This document shows, piece by piece, positions 48,616-57,486 of a stretch of 64,000 bases of DNA. The notes beneath the pieces were generated by a model. It was not told the DNA's origin and ran no database searches. It saw only the letters and a program-made list of their open reading frames with translations. Made by a program: the position numbers and the translations under genes. The stretch covers positions 1-64,000 of the forward strand of contig NZ_QWGR01000017.1 of assembly GCF_003576475.1 (NCBI RefSeq), in the 5' to 3' direction. Numbering within the stretch: position 1 is the first letter of the stretch; every line of letters starts with the position of its first letter. Origin of the DNA: Maribellus luteus. GTDB lineage: Bacteria; Bacteroidota; Bacteroidia; Bacteroidales; Prolixibacteraceae.

Positions 48616-48645
48616 TTTGGCGGTATTTAATTTTTCTTATTTTTA
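48616..48645 (+). promoter_or_regulatory. Promoter of the MFS transporter gene
   Basis: TTTG at 48616-48619, an 18-base spacer and TATTTTTA at 48638-48645 (one base off TAnnTTTG), 33 bases before the ATG. Confidence 0.52.
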
Positions 48646-48678
48646 TCTGCTCAGAAAAATTCATTTAAAATTATAGGT

Positions 48679-50067
48679 ATGACAAATGCGATTAAGCAGA
48701 CTCTTCGCGATTCGAAGAAGGCAAGATGGACTGCCCTGGTAATATTGTCCTTTACAATGTTCGCCGGGTACATGTTCACCGAGGTAATTTCGCCTCTTAA
48801 ACCAATAATGGAGCGCACGCTGGCCATGAACAGTTCCGACTTTGGTTTTATAACCAGCGCTTATGGTTTATTCAACGTATTTCTGATGATGTTGGTGATC
48901 GTCGGTATTTTACTCGACAAATTCGGAATTCGTTTTAGTACCATTAGCTCGGCATTGATCATGATTATTGGTGGGGCCATTAAATTTGCCGCCTTTAAAG
49001 GATTGATCGGAAGTCCGGATGCGACTATTCATATTCCGCTTGTGGATCTGGATTTAACCACCCAGGTTTTCTGGGCCGGATTTGGTTTCGCCGTTTTCGG
49101 TGTAGGTGTGGAATATGCCGGAATCACCGTTTCGAAAGCTGTGGCCAAGTGGTTTAAAGGAAAAGAAATTGCCCTTGCGATGGGTATGCAGGTGGCCATT
49201 GCCCGTGTAGGTTCGTTTGCTCCGCTCGCATTTGGTGCCAAAATCGCCAATACATACGATGTGCCTACTACCATTCTTATTGTGGTGGTGTTCCTGATTT
49301 TGGGTCTTGTCGGCTTCTTCTATTACAACATCATGGATCGAAAACTTGATGCAGAAATTGTAGTGGAAGACGGCGCGCACGGCGATGACTTTAAATTCTC
49401 TGATTTGCTGGTAATTGTTGGAAACTGGGGATTCTGGCTGATTGCACTGTTGTGCGTGTTCTTTTATTCCACCGTTTTCCCGTTTTACAAATACGGCCCC
49501 GATTTAATGGTGAACAAGTTTGGCGTTAGCGAAGACTGGGCAGGATTCTTGCCAAGTTTGGTGCCTTTCGGAACCATGTTGCTCACACCCATCTTCGGAA
49601 GTATTTACGACAAAAAAGGGAAAGGTGCTTCGATCATGATCCTGGGAGCTGTTTTGCTGATCATCGTTCACGGTATTTTCTACCTGCCTTTTATTACCAG
49701 CGTAGTTGCTGCTTTCTTTAACGTAATTCTGTTGGGTATTGCATTTTCGCTGGTGCCATCAGCCATGTGGCCATCGGTTCCGAAAATTATTCCTGAAAGA
49801 CAATTGGGAAGTGCTTATGCCTTTATATTCTGGGTACAAAACTTTGGCTTGTGGGGAATTCCGCTCGCAGTAGGTATCGTGCTCGATAAAACCAACCCGG
49901 GAGTAGCCGAAGCAAAAGCTGCAGGCGAAGCTATCAATTACGATTACCAGACAACCTGGACCATTTTTGTGGTGCTGACCGTTCTGGCATTAATTACCGC
50001 CCTTCTGCTGAAATTGGAAGATAAACGCAAAGGCTACGGATTAGAATTGCCCAACATCAAACAATAA
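48679..50067 (+). CDS. Major facilitator superfamily transporter
   Basis: A 462-residue protein with twelve hydrophobic segments. The loop between helices 2 and 3 carries the MFS motif GILLDKFGIRFS, and a second copy is near IFGSIYDKKGKGAS. The interior block GVGVEYAGITVSKAVAKWFKGKEIALAMGMQ recalls oxalate/formate or glycerol-3-phosphate-type antiporters, but the substrate is unclear. Pairing with pepD 48 bases downstream hints at peptide or amino-acid traffic, which is inference. Confidence 0.82.
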   Translation: MTNAIKQTLRDSKKARWTALVILSFTMFAGYMFTEVISPLKPIMERTLAMNSSDFGFITSAYGLFNVFLMMLVIVGILLDKFGIRFSTISSALIMIIGGAIKFAAFKGLIGSPDATIHIPLVDLDLTTQVFWAGFGFAVFGVGVEYAGITVSKAVAKWFKGKEIALAMGMQVAIARVGSFAPLAFGAKIANTYDVPTTILIVVVFLILGLVGFFYYNIMDRKLDAEIVVEDGAHGDDFKFSDLLVIVGNWGFWLIALLCVFFYSTVFPFYKYGPDLMVNKFGVSEDWAGFLPSLVPFGTMLLTPIFGSIYDKKGKGASIMILGAVLLIIVHGIFYLPFITSVVAAFFNVILLGIAFSLVPSAMWPSVPKIIPERQLGSAYAFIFWVQNFGLWGIPLAVGIVLDKTNPGVAEAKAAGEAINYDYQTTWTIFVVLTVLALITALLLKLEDKRKGYGLELPNIKQ

Positions 50068-50115
50068 TGAATGTTGGAGGTTTTAGATAGACAAACAATT
50101 TAAATTACAGTTTAC

Positions 50116-51573
50116 ATGACACAAATTAAAGATATACAACCCACCGAGGTTTGGAGTGTTTTTGACCAGATGCTGCAAATCCCTCGTCCGTCGAGGCACG
50201 AAGAGAAAATTCAGGAATGGGCGGTAAAATTTGGTGAAGACCTGGGACTGGAGACCATCAAGGATGCAGTCGGTAATGTGATCATCAAGAAACCCGCAAC
50301 GCCGGGAATGGAAAACCGGAAAACAGTCGTGATTCAGGGACACCTGGACATGGTTCCGCAAAAAAACAGCGACAAGGAACATGATTTTGTGAACGACCCC
50401 ATTGAAGCATATGTTGATGGCGACTGGGTAACCGCCAACGGAACCACTTTGGGTGCCGATAACGGAATCGGTGTTTCATCGGCGATGGCGGTGCTGGCCT
50501 CGACTACGATCAAGCACGGGCCCGTTGAAGTGTTGCTGACTGCGACCGAAGAAACCGGCATGGACGGAGCCAACGGTTTAAAAGCCGGCTTGCTGGATGC
50601 CGATATTCTGATTAATACCGATACCGAAGACGAAGGCGTTTTTAGTGTTGGATGTGCCGGTGGTATCGATGTAACCGCTACGTTCAAAAACAAAACAAAA
50701 AAGGCCGATAAAAAATACGCAGCCTATAAACTGAGCATTACCGGTTTAAAAGGCGGACACTCGGGAGTGGACATTCACCTGGGGCGCGGAAATGCCAACA
50801 AGGTGTTCTTCCGTATTTTGAAAGCTGCCGGTGAGCAGTTGGGGGTAAAACTGGCCGATATTCAGGGCGGAAGCCTGCGCAACGCCATCCCGCGCGAAGC
50901 CTTTGGTGTGGTGCTGGTTAAACCGAAAAAGGCCGAAGCACTGGCTGCTTTGGTGGCCGAAATCGGTGAAGCGGTAAAAGCCGAACTGATCAATGTGGAG
51001 CCGGGCTTGTCGGTAACGTTGGAAGAAACCGAATTGCCAAAAACAAGAATGGCCGGATCGTTGCAGAAAAAGCTGACCAACGCTGTATGGGCCGCTCCTA
51101 ACGATGTGGTTCGGATGAGCGACTCTATGCCCGGAACCGTGGAAACATCCACCAACCTGGCCATTGTGAAGTCGGATGATCAGAAAGTGGTGGCTTCCTG
51201 TCTGGTTCGCAGTTTCTCTGAAACCGCAAAACTGGCGCTGGCTACCCGTTTGGAAGCTGTATTCTCGCTGGCAGGTGCCAAGGTAGAGCTGACAGGCAGC
51301 TATCCGGGATGGCAACCCAATGTGAACTCGGAAATCCTGGAAGAAATGAAAGGCCTGTACGAAAAACGCTTTGGCAAACAACCACAGCTGCTGGCGATGC
51401 ACGCCGGACTGGAATGCGGTATTCTGGGGGCTACTTACACCAACTGGGACATGATTTCGGTGGGGCCAACCATCAAGTACCCGCACTCGCCCGATGAAAA
51501 AGTAAACATCGAAACGGTACAGAAATACTGGGATTTTCTGGTGGACACACTGGAGAACGTTCCTGTAAAATAA
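50116..51573 (+). CDS. pepD: Aminoacyl-histidine dipeptidase (Xaa-His dipeptidase, M20C)
   Basis: A 485-residue di-zinc peptidase. Metal and catalytic blocks are visible: QGHLDMV (His-x-Asp) near 77, the GADNGIGV Asp near 115, the ATEETGMDG Glu pair near 145, the NTDTEDEG block near 170 and the C-terminal SVGPTIKYPHSPDEKV His. An inserted lid domain occupies about 210-400. It cleaves dipeptides with a C-terminal His and others. It may be cotranscribed with the MFS gene. Confidence 0.94.
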   Translation: MTQIKDIQPTEVWSVFDQMLQIPRPSRHEEKIQEWAVKFGEDLGLETIKDAVGNVIIKKPATPGMENRKTVVIQGHLDMVPQKNSDKEHDFVNDPIEAYVDGDWVTANGTTLGADNGIGVSSAMAVLASTTIKHGPVEVLLTATEETGMDGANGLKAGLLDADILINTDTEDEGVFSVGCAGGIDVTATFKNKTKKADKKYAAYKLSITGLKGGHSGVDIHLGRGNANKVFFRILKAAGEQLGVKLADIQGGSLRNAIPREAFGVVLVKPKKAEALAALVAEIGEAVKAELINVEPGLSVTLEETELPKTRMAGSLQKKLTNAVWAAPNDVVRMSDSMPGTVETSTNLAIVKSDDQKVVASCLVRSFSETAKLALATRLEAVFSLAGAKVELTGSYPGWQPNVNSEILEEMKGLYEKRFGKQPQLLAMHAGLECGILGATYTNWDMISVGPTIKYPHSPDEKVNIETVQKYWDFLVDTLENVPVK

Positions 51574-51628
51574 GGAGATGCGATTTTCATTCGCATCGGG
51601 TTTGGTGACTTAAAACCGCCAAATCATT

Positions 51629-51670
51629 AAAAAAGATGTCATTCGTCAAGCGATGAATGACATCTTTTTT
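51629..51670 (+). terminator. Strong terminator after pepD
   Basis: A perfect stem of about 16 bp counting the A/T ends (51629-51644 with 51655-51670, ten-base loop) ends in six T residues. A smaller hairpin (GATGCGA against TCGCATC, 51577-51597 region) precedes it. The A run on the left makes it potentially bidirectional. Confidence 0.9.
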
Positions 51671-51704
51671 GTTTGCCTACCCGCTTCTCATGCACAGCGA
51701 CGAG

Positions 51705-51855
51705 TCATTTTTGCGTTCCTACGAGTCGATTATGTGTTCCTACCGGCTCCCATGCGTTCCTACCTTCCTCCCATGCGTTCCTACCTCCCTCCCATGCATT
51801 CCTACCGCTTCCCATGCGCTCCTTCGGGCCGTTCGTCCATTCCTTCGGGGCGCTT
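51705..51855. repeat. Imperfect 20-21 bp periodic array (GCGTTCCTACC units)
   Basis: Units beginning GCGTTCCTAC or close variants start at 51713, 51734, 51754, 51775, 51796 and 51816, with a weaker copy near 51836, so the period is 20-21 bases. The best-conserved part of a unit is CTCCCATGCGTTCCTACC. Short open frames across it are by-products of the repeat. It fills most of the 330-base gap between pepD and the HAD lipoprotein gene. Confidence 0.75.
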
Positions 51856-51903
51856 TTGTATTTTTTGCCGTCGATTGTGTGTTTTTTCTTGCTTCATCCA
51901 GTT

Positions 51904-53184
51904 TTAGGGAAGCGTTTGCCCGCTTGATTCCCCGAAAAGTACGGTGCCCTGCGAAGGAATCAGCACTCCCTGGTTTTCGTCGCGCCCCTGCAAAAGGTAC
52001 GTGGCGTTGTTGTGCTGGTAGCTGTCAACCGCATTTTCCGACAGTTTGCCCAACAGTTTTTCTTTTCCTTTCAGCCGGTTAAAAATCAGGCCGGCTTTCA
52101 GTTCTTCAAAGTCAGCCAGCATATCCTGGTCGCCTTCGCTGTCACCGGCAATAAGCACCGGACCGTAGCCGTACCTGCCGTTTTCCCCTGCGAGAAAACG
52201 CGTAATGGCAGCTGTTTTTCCGCGCCCCTGTGTTTGAAAATAGTCCTTGCGGAATTCCGGCAAAATGACCCCGGCCGGGTCGCGCTCCAGTTCCATGGCA
52301 ATCACATGCGAGGCATCGAGGTTGTACCCGAATTCAGGAAAAGACGCAATTCCTTTTACCACATCTACAAACGAAGCCGAGCACACCCAAACATCAAAAC
52401 CCGCATTCCGCAACTGGTGATAGAGCTCCTGCATTTCGGGTACCAGCCGCAACCCGTTTTTCCAGGTTATTTTTACCTGTCCGGCCGATTGCCCGGCAAG
52501 TTCTTCCGCTCCGGGACTTACCCAACTTATTTTTTCGATGGGCTGGTTTTGCTGCCACTTAACGGTTTCAATGGTCATGTTGGTAACACGTGCCGAATCG
52601 AGCCCGGAAAACAGGTAGGTCACCCACGGGTAGGAAACATCGGCGCTGAAAGTATTGTAGATGGCATCGTACAGAAAACGTAGCTTGGTGGTGAAATTCG
52701 CATAGTGCGGGTTTTCTTTTACTTCTTCGAGCGAAAGCGAACCGTTTCCTCCCAACTCCGCGTAATTGGCAAAAAGCCAGTTGTAGCTGGCAAGAATATC
52801 CGTAATAACCTGCTCGGCTGTGATGGTTTCTCCCGCCTCGTTCTGGTCGGCAAGTGCCACTTTGGTGTCAATACCGGTGCGCAATGCTTTTTCAAGAACT
52901 TCCGGCGTGCAGCCAAAGTGAAGGTGCTCAAGTTGATAAATCAGCGTTGCCTCCTGTATGTCAAGAAAGATGGAAGTATTGTCCCAGTCAAAAACCGCAT
53001 AAGGCGGTTGGTCGGGGTTGTAGTCACCGGAGTTTTTCCCGTATTGATTGATCAGGTTTTCCAGTTGTTGCCGGTTAAAGGCATCCCAGTTACCGCCGAG
53101 TTTGGCCGATTGTTTTGCTGGCTGCGAACAGCCAAAGTTGATCGCCAATGCGGCAAGTAAAAGATAGAATGTCAAAGTTCTCAT
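51904..53184 (-). CDS. HAD-superfamily hydrolase, predicted lipoprotein
   Basis: A 426-residue protein with a signal peptide and lipobox ending at C19 (INFGC), so it should be membrane-anchored in the periplasm. HAD motif I is D66-W-D68-N-T70; motif IV is the AGDSEGDQDML block near 350. A large helical cap (about 90-260) lies between. It resembles secreted phosphatases of the HAD type such as phosphorylcholine or phosphoserine-like phosphatases, but the substrate is not decided. It follows the VOC gene on the same strand after 20 bases. Confidence 0.75.
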   Translation of the reverse strand: MRTLTFYLLLAALAINFGCSQPAKQSAKLGGNWDAFNRQQLENLINQYGKNSGDYNPDQPPYAVFDWDNTSIFLDIQEATLIYQLEHLHFGCTPEVLEKALRTGIDTKVALADQNEAGETITAEQVITDILASYNWLFANYAELGGNGSLSLEEVKENPHYANFTTKLRFLYDAIYNTFSADVSYPWVTYLFSGLDSARVTNMTIETVKWQQNQPIEKISWVSPGAEELAGQSAGQVKITWKNGLRLVPEMQELYHQLRNAGFDVWVCSASFVDVVKGIASFPEFGYNLDASHVIAMELERDPAGVILPEFRKDYFQTQGRGKTAAITRFLAGENGRYGYGPVLIAGDSEGDQDMLADFEELKAGLIFNRLKGKEKLLGKLSENAVDSYQHNNATYLLQGRDENQGVLIPSQGTVLFGESSGQTLP

Positions 53185-53204
53185 TCGATTCGTATTTTTT
53201 TGGT

Positions 53205-53627
53205 TTAAAGTTTCAGACTGCCTTGTTCATCAAATTCCCAGAAAGGTGCCCAGGCTATTTCCCACGAATGCCCGTCGGGATCGGCAAAGTAGGCATCGTA
53301 GCCACCCCAGAACGTCTCGCGGGGAGCCACCAGCGCTTTGGCCCCGTTTTTTACGGCTTGCTCAAACACCGACTTAACAGCTTCTTTCGAATCCTGGTTA
53401 ATGGCCAGCGTAACACCCGAGAAACCGGATCTTTCAGCCGGAACTTCAGCATCTTCGGCCAGTCTGTCGAGCGGGTAAAGTGCCAGAACGATTCCGCCGT
53501 GGTTGAAAAAAACGATGTTTTCATCACTCCCCGCAGCCGGCTCCCAACCCAGTGCATTTTTGTAAAACAACCGGGATTCGGGCAGATTTTTCACCCCCAG
53601 TGTTACGATGTTTAAGCGTGGTTTCAT
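53205..53627 (-). CDS. VOC-family (glyoxalase/bleomycin-resistance fold) protein
   Basis: A 140-residue protein made of two beta-alpha-beta-beta-beta modules: NIVTLGVKNLPESRLFYKNALGW at the start and DAYFADPDGHSWEIAW near the end, both standard VOC blocks. These small proteins bind metals or small molecules; many are of unknown function. It starts ten bases after the stop of the SIR2 gene on the same strand. Confidence 0.85.
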   Translation of the reverse strand: MKPRLNIVTLGVKNLPESRLFYKNALGWEPAAGSDENIVFFNHGGIVLALYPLDRLAEDAEVPAERSGFSGVTLAINQDSKEAVKSVFEQAVKNGAKALVAPRETFWGGYDAYFADPDGHSWEIAWAPFWEFDEQGSLKL

Positions 53628-53637
53628 AGTTGATGAT

Positions 53638-56600
53638 TTATATTTTCCATTGTTTTCGAATCTCTATAAATTCTTCAGAATCTTTACATATGTTTTCCCA
53701 TTCGTTTATTACTTCTGGAATTCCTTTTTGATTATTAGAATAATATTGATTTAGCTCAAAAGACAAAGCCGCTGAAAATTCTCTAATTAATATTCTTTCC
53801 TCTAGGGGAGAGATAAATGAATTTTCATTTTTTATATCTGTATCTGAAATCAAAAACCTTAGTCCAATAGCTATATTCTCAAGCATTTTTTTGTTTAATA
53901 ACTCGGGATAATTTCTAAGTATTGCACCAAATAAATCTAACGCATAAAAAAGTCCTGGTTGACTTCGCCATTTGATGATTTCAGATGCTGCTTCGAATAT
54001 GGTATTGGATAATAAGATCGATTTCCCAAATTTATGAGCAAGGACATTGAAGAATATACCCTGAAACGTATTTTTAGCTTGAGAACTGTCAGATTCCGAA
54101 ATTTTTTCAAGAATTTGTATTTCAACATTATTAATATCTTCAGGAAAGAGAATTAGAGATGCTACTTTAGCTTTCATCGATGGGAGTTTGTATTCTTCCA
54201 TGTCGGCTAGAAGCTCTTTTATAAGAATTATGAGAGCATTATCAATTTCAGTTACTGAAAGATTGGGAAAGATAATTTCTGCAAGAATTGATACCAGTTT
54301 ACTAAATCGCCTATGTATTTCTTTTGATTGGCTAAAAAAATTGTCTTTGTCTTCAATTAGAAGATAATTTTTGTCTTGGTTCCACCAGACGTTCAATTTA
54401 TTCAAGAATGTGATTATTTCATTAGTTGTCCATTTAATCCCATCTTTTCTGCCTATTGTCTTGGTGCTATTTAATAGAACATTACACCATTCGATATCGC
54501 CATTTGTATGCTCGAAAGATTCTTTCCCATTTTGAATTACAGGAGAGGAAGAATTGATATATTTCTTTACTTTGGAAGCAGGAGAAATATTTTTGGGATG
54601 AGGTAAACTAAGATATGCATTTTTGTAAAAGATCGGGAAATGCGGGAATCCATTTTCTGGATTGATTTTAGTCCAAATATCCTTGCCAAGGATTTCAGTC
54701 TGCTCTTTAGTTACCAATCCCCATCTTAATAATACTCTAATTCTAAGCAAAGCATTAGTCCTTTCAGTGATATCTTCAGATCTAACTAAACTTATTAGGT
54801 TATCTAGTTTCAGTTCATTATTCTTTAGTTTGATGGGGGTAAGGCTTGAAAAATATTCTATACTGAATGGCTCTGGGAATTCTTCATCACTTTGATTTAA
54901 CTCTTGTTTTATTATTGGGAATTTCAGAAAAACGGATATTCTGTCAATTAATTCATCTTGCTTGTAGCTATTAATTAGACGCTTAATGGGCATTTTAAGA
55001 TTACAGACCCATTTTTTATCAGAGTTGTAAATGTTTAAAATTTGGTTTAGAAATTCATCCTTTATCTCGGTAGAAACTTTTGACAATAATCTTGAAATAA
55101 TCTCGGGTAAGATCTTACATAGTTTCTCTGGATTAACAGATGGGTTGGATTTTGAATTTAGTCTTCTGAATGAGTAATTAAGTATTTCGAGATATTGTTT
55201 GGCAAGATTATCTATGTCTTGATTACTTATCTTAGAAATTGATATGCGATTAAAGATTTGCTTTCCTAGTTCAATGTCTCCTGTTCTAATTAAAGTGACA
55301 AAAGCCCAGTGAGAAGATATTGACGAAACTATTTGGATGGCAGAATTAATCGCCTTTTTTCCTGGGATATTAACACTGGGTAATCCCATTGGTATCCCGA
55401 CTTCTTCATAAAACCTAAGCGCGCATGTCGCATTTATGAATTCAGTTTTTGGTCCCCAAAAAACTGTTTTTGTTTTGCTACCTAATTCAAAGCCATATTT
55501 TTCAATCTGGTCTTTGTGTCCGCTATTCCCATTTAATAATTTCAGTTCAAAAAGCTTTATTTCATCCCAAGGGGCACACTTGTATAATTTTAATACATCT
55601 AGCCTTTCGAATTCTTCTTTTCGATTATCGCCAATATTATCATAATTCTTTTCAATTACACCTTTTGAGATTGATATATAACTAGACAAGAGTATAGAAT
55701 AGGACTCCAGAGAAACCAACTCAAAATCATTTTTAATTGGCATCAGATTTAGTCTTTTTCTAATTTCCTTTATCGAGTTTTCTATTATGTTATACGAATC
55801 TGATATGTTGCCTAATTCAGCAAGAAGACATCCCTTCTTTATTTCCCAATAAGATAAATTCTCAAGTCTGGGCCATTCCTGCAATATTTCTAGACATTTT
55901 TCGAAGTCGAATTTAAATAAATGGTATAAGACTTTTTCATATTGCCATCTAGCAGAAAGTTCTGGCGTAAATAGCTCTTTTATGTCTTCGCATGATTTGT
56001 TTGCATCTTCCCATTTATTAAATTGTGCCTCTTCTCTGTAATATCTTAGTAGCGAAAGTCTAAGTTCTATGCATTTGGATGCATATTCGCTTTCCCCAGG
56101 TGAATATCTTTCCAAAACTTTTTCATAAAATTTGATCATTGGATCTTCGATCGGATACAAGCATTTTTCCAGTCTCCAATTCATTTCATAAACGAAATTA
56201 AAGTCATCAGGAGAATTAAGAGTTTCGATTTCTTTAATTTGTGAAAGCCAATGTTGAGTATGATTCCATAGTCTTTCTCTATTTGCCTCTGGAACAATTA
56301 ACCATTTCGGATAATTTTTTCTAATTTTAGTCCATTCTATAATGATTTCCTTGACTTGGGATTTGAAACTTGCATTAATTTGAGGAGTAACCCTGCTTTT
56401 TCCGGGCCAGTTTATTTTGTTCTTTTCTTTGAGGTAATTATCTAAAAACTCAACAAATGATATAAGACATTTTTTGTGAGATGTGCTCTTATCATTTGTA
56501 TAATTCAAGTCAACAAGGTTTATATATCTTCTTTCCAGCCATTTCTTTTGATGCTCGTTTATTTCCAATTTTCCAATCAAATATATTTTCGGAGAATTTT

Positions 56601-57255
56601 TAGTTCCAAGATTGTTCAAGATCCAATTTATCCAGTTGAGAAAATTAGGATCTTCTCCCGAAAAGCCAATTAAACAAAGAGTATTTTCAAGTAGTGATTG
56701 AAGAACTGTATTAACGAAAGGAGCAAACTTTTGGGGATATTCTCGATAGTCATCATCAGTAATAGTCAGTTCTTTCTGTTGGTCGAGACAACCATGAAGC
56801 TTTATAATTCGAGGATTATTTGAAAATGGAATCTCAGTTTTTGTTCTTACAATGTCAAAACGGTAATCAATTACCTGTTCACTCGCTCTTTCTAAAAGTG
56901 TATCATAATTTGTCGTAAAGATATCTTTCCATGGGAGTTTAAGAAGCTTCAAATGTAAATCAGATGGTTTATACTCCTTGTCTGGAATATTAGATTTAAT
57001 AATCTCGAATAGCGTTTGATAACCAAAGCCTTCCTTTATTTCTCCAGCCAATTTCATTGGGTTCAGAAAATGTTCGTTATCGCGAGGAACAGTGCTGTGT
57101 AATTTTTTGTAAAAAGCAATACCTAAATCGTTCCACAAAGGGAACTTTTCACTTGCATTCTTGCTGAAGCCTGCTCCAACCATTACAGAGGCATGCCCAG
57201 ATTCAAGCTTCTCAGCTATTTCTTGTATGTATGTTAAAACGGTTTGAGAGTTCAT
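53638..57255 (-). CDS. SIR2-domain protein with long helical C-terminal region (defence-associated sirtuin-like)
   Basis: A 1205-residue protein. Residues about 20-250 form a SIR2-type NAD-binding domain: G27-A-G-F-S31 (nucleotide loop), T114-T-N116-Y-D (the Asn needed for NAD cleavage), L153-H154-G (catalytic His) and GFSGEDPNF (197-205). The remaining ~950 residues are helix-rich with TPR-like stretches (about 330-560) and no P-loop, so it is not a STAND/Avs ATPase. This is the layout of single-gene DSR anti-phage proteins, which sense a phage protein and then deplete NAD. The gene is visibly A+T-rich against its neighbours, which suggests transfer. Anti-phage function is inferred. Confidence 0.8.
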   Translation of the reverse strand: MNSQTVLTYIQEIAEKLESGHASVMVGAGFSKNASEKFPLWNDLGIAFYKKLHSTVPRDNEHFLNPMKLAGEIKEGFGYQTLFEIIKSNIPDKEYKPSDLHLKLLKLPWKDIFTTNYDTLLERASEQVIDYRFDIVRTKTEIPFSNNPRIIKLHGCLDQQKELTITDDDYREYPQKFAPFVNTVLQSLLENTLCLIGFSGEDPNFLNWINWILNNLGTKNSPKIYLIGKLEINEHQKKWLERRYINLVDLNYTNDKSTSHKKCLISFVEFLDNYLKEKNKINWPGKSRVTPQINASFKSQVKEIIIEWTKIRKNYPKWLIVPEANRERLWNHTQHWLSQIKEIETLNSPDDFNFVYEMNWRLEKCLYPIEDPMIKFYEKVLERYSPGESEYASKCIELRLSLLRYYREEAQFNKWEDANKSCEDIKELFTPELSARWQYEKVLYHLFKFDFEKCLEILQEWPRLENLSYWEIKKGCLLAELGNISDSYNIIENSIKEIRKRLNLMPIKNDFELVSLESYSILLSSYISISKGVIEKNYDNIGDNRKEEFERLDVLKLYKCAPWDEIKLFELKLLNGNSGHKDQIEKYGFELGSKTKTVFWGPKTEFINATCALRFYEEVGIPMGLPSVNIPGKKAINSAIQIVSSISSHWAFVTLIRTGDIELGKQIFNRISISKISNQDIDNLAKQYLEILNYSFRRLNSKSNPSVNPEKLCKILPEIISRLLSKVSTEIKDEFLNQILNIYNSDKKWVCNLKMPIKRLINSYKQDELIDRISVFLKFPIIKQELNQSDEEFPEPFSIEYFSSLTPIKLKNNELKLDNLISLVRSEDITERTNALLRIRVLLRWGLVTKEQTEILGKDIWTKINPENGFPHFPIFYKNAYLSLPHPKNISPASKVKKYINSSSPVIQNGKESFEHTNGDIEWCNVLLNSTKTIGRKDGIKWTTNEIITFLNKLNVWWNQDKNYLLIEDKDNFFSQSKEIHRRFSKLVSILAEIIFPNLSVTEIDNALIILIKELLADMEEYKLPSMKAKVASLILFPEDINNVEIQILEKISESDSSQAKNTFQGIFFNVLAHKFGKSILLSNTIFEAASEIIKWRSQPGLFYALDLFGAILRNYPELLNKKMLENIAIGLRFLISDTDIKNENSFISPLEERILIREFSAALSFELNQYYSNNQKGIPEVINEWENICKDSEEFIEIRKQWKI

Positions 57256-57486
57256 TGTTTTTGGTTTCAGTTAAATAATTATTTAAAACTTCAAATTATG
57301 GTTTTTCAGTTTTTCAAATTTAGTAAATCAACTTAATTAATAGAATCAGGATAGACTCTAAATATGAGTGAAATACTATTTAATGTACTGTGATTCTAAA
57401 TACATCTCTGTAGCTTGCTTTTCTGCATCATACATTTTTGTTTTGCCTAAATTTTTGGTTATTTAGTCTGGTTGACCAAAGTGAGT
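57256..57486. other. Divergent A+T-rich intergenic region between the SIR2 gene and the isoprenoid cluster
   Basis: A 231-base region that must hold promoters for both sides. On the minus strand a TAAATTTG box (57315-57322) could serve the SIR2 gene, giving a leader of about 55 bases. On the plus strand the TTTTG-rich stretch at 57436-57458 may serve the cluster. No inverted repeat or operator is evident. Confidence 0.4.

Noticed and set aside
51705-51855. Possible CRISPR array
   Set aside because: Units are only about 20 bases, nearly contiguous, imperfect and without spacers; no cas genes nearby.
51653-52082. Overlapping plus-strand frames of 84-141 codons
   Set aside because: They are translations of the 20-21 bp array and of the antisense strand of the HAD lipoprotein gene.
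53638-57255. Avs/STAND-type or Thoeris system
   Set aside because: No P-loop in the C-terminal region and no TIR-domain partner gene adjacent.
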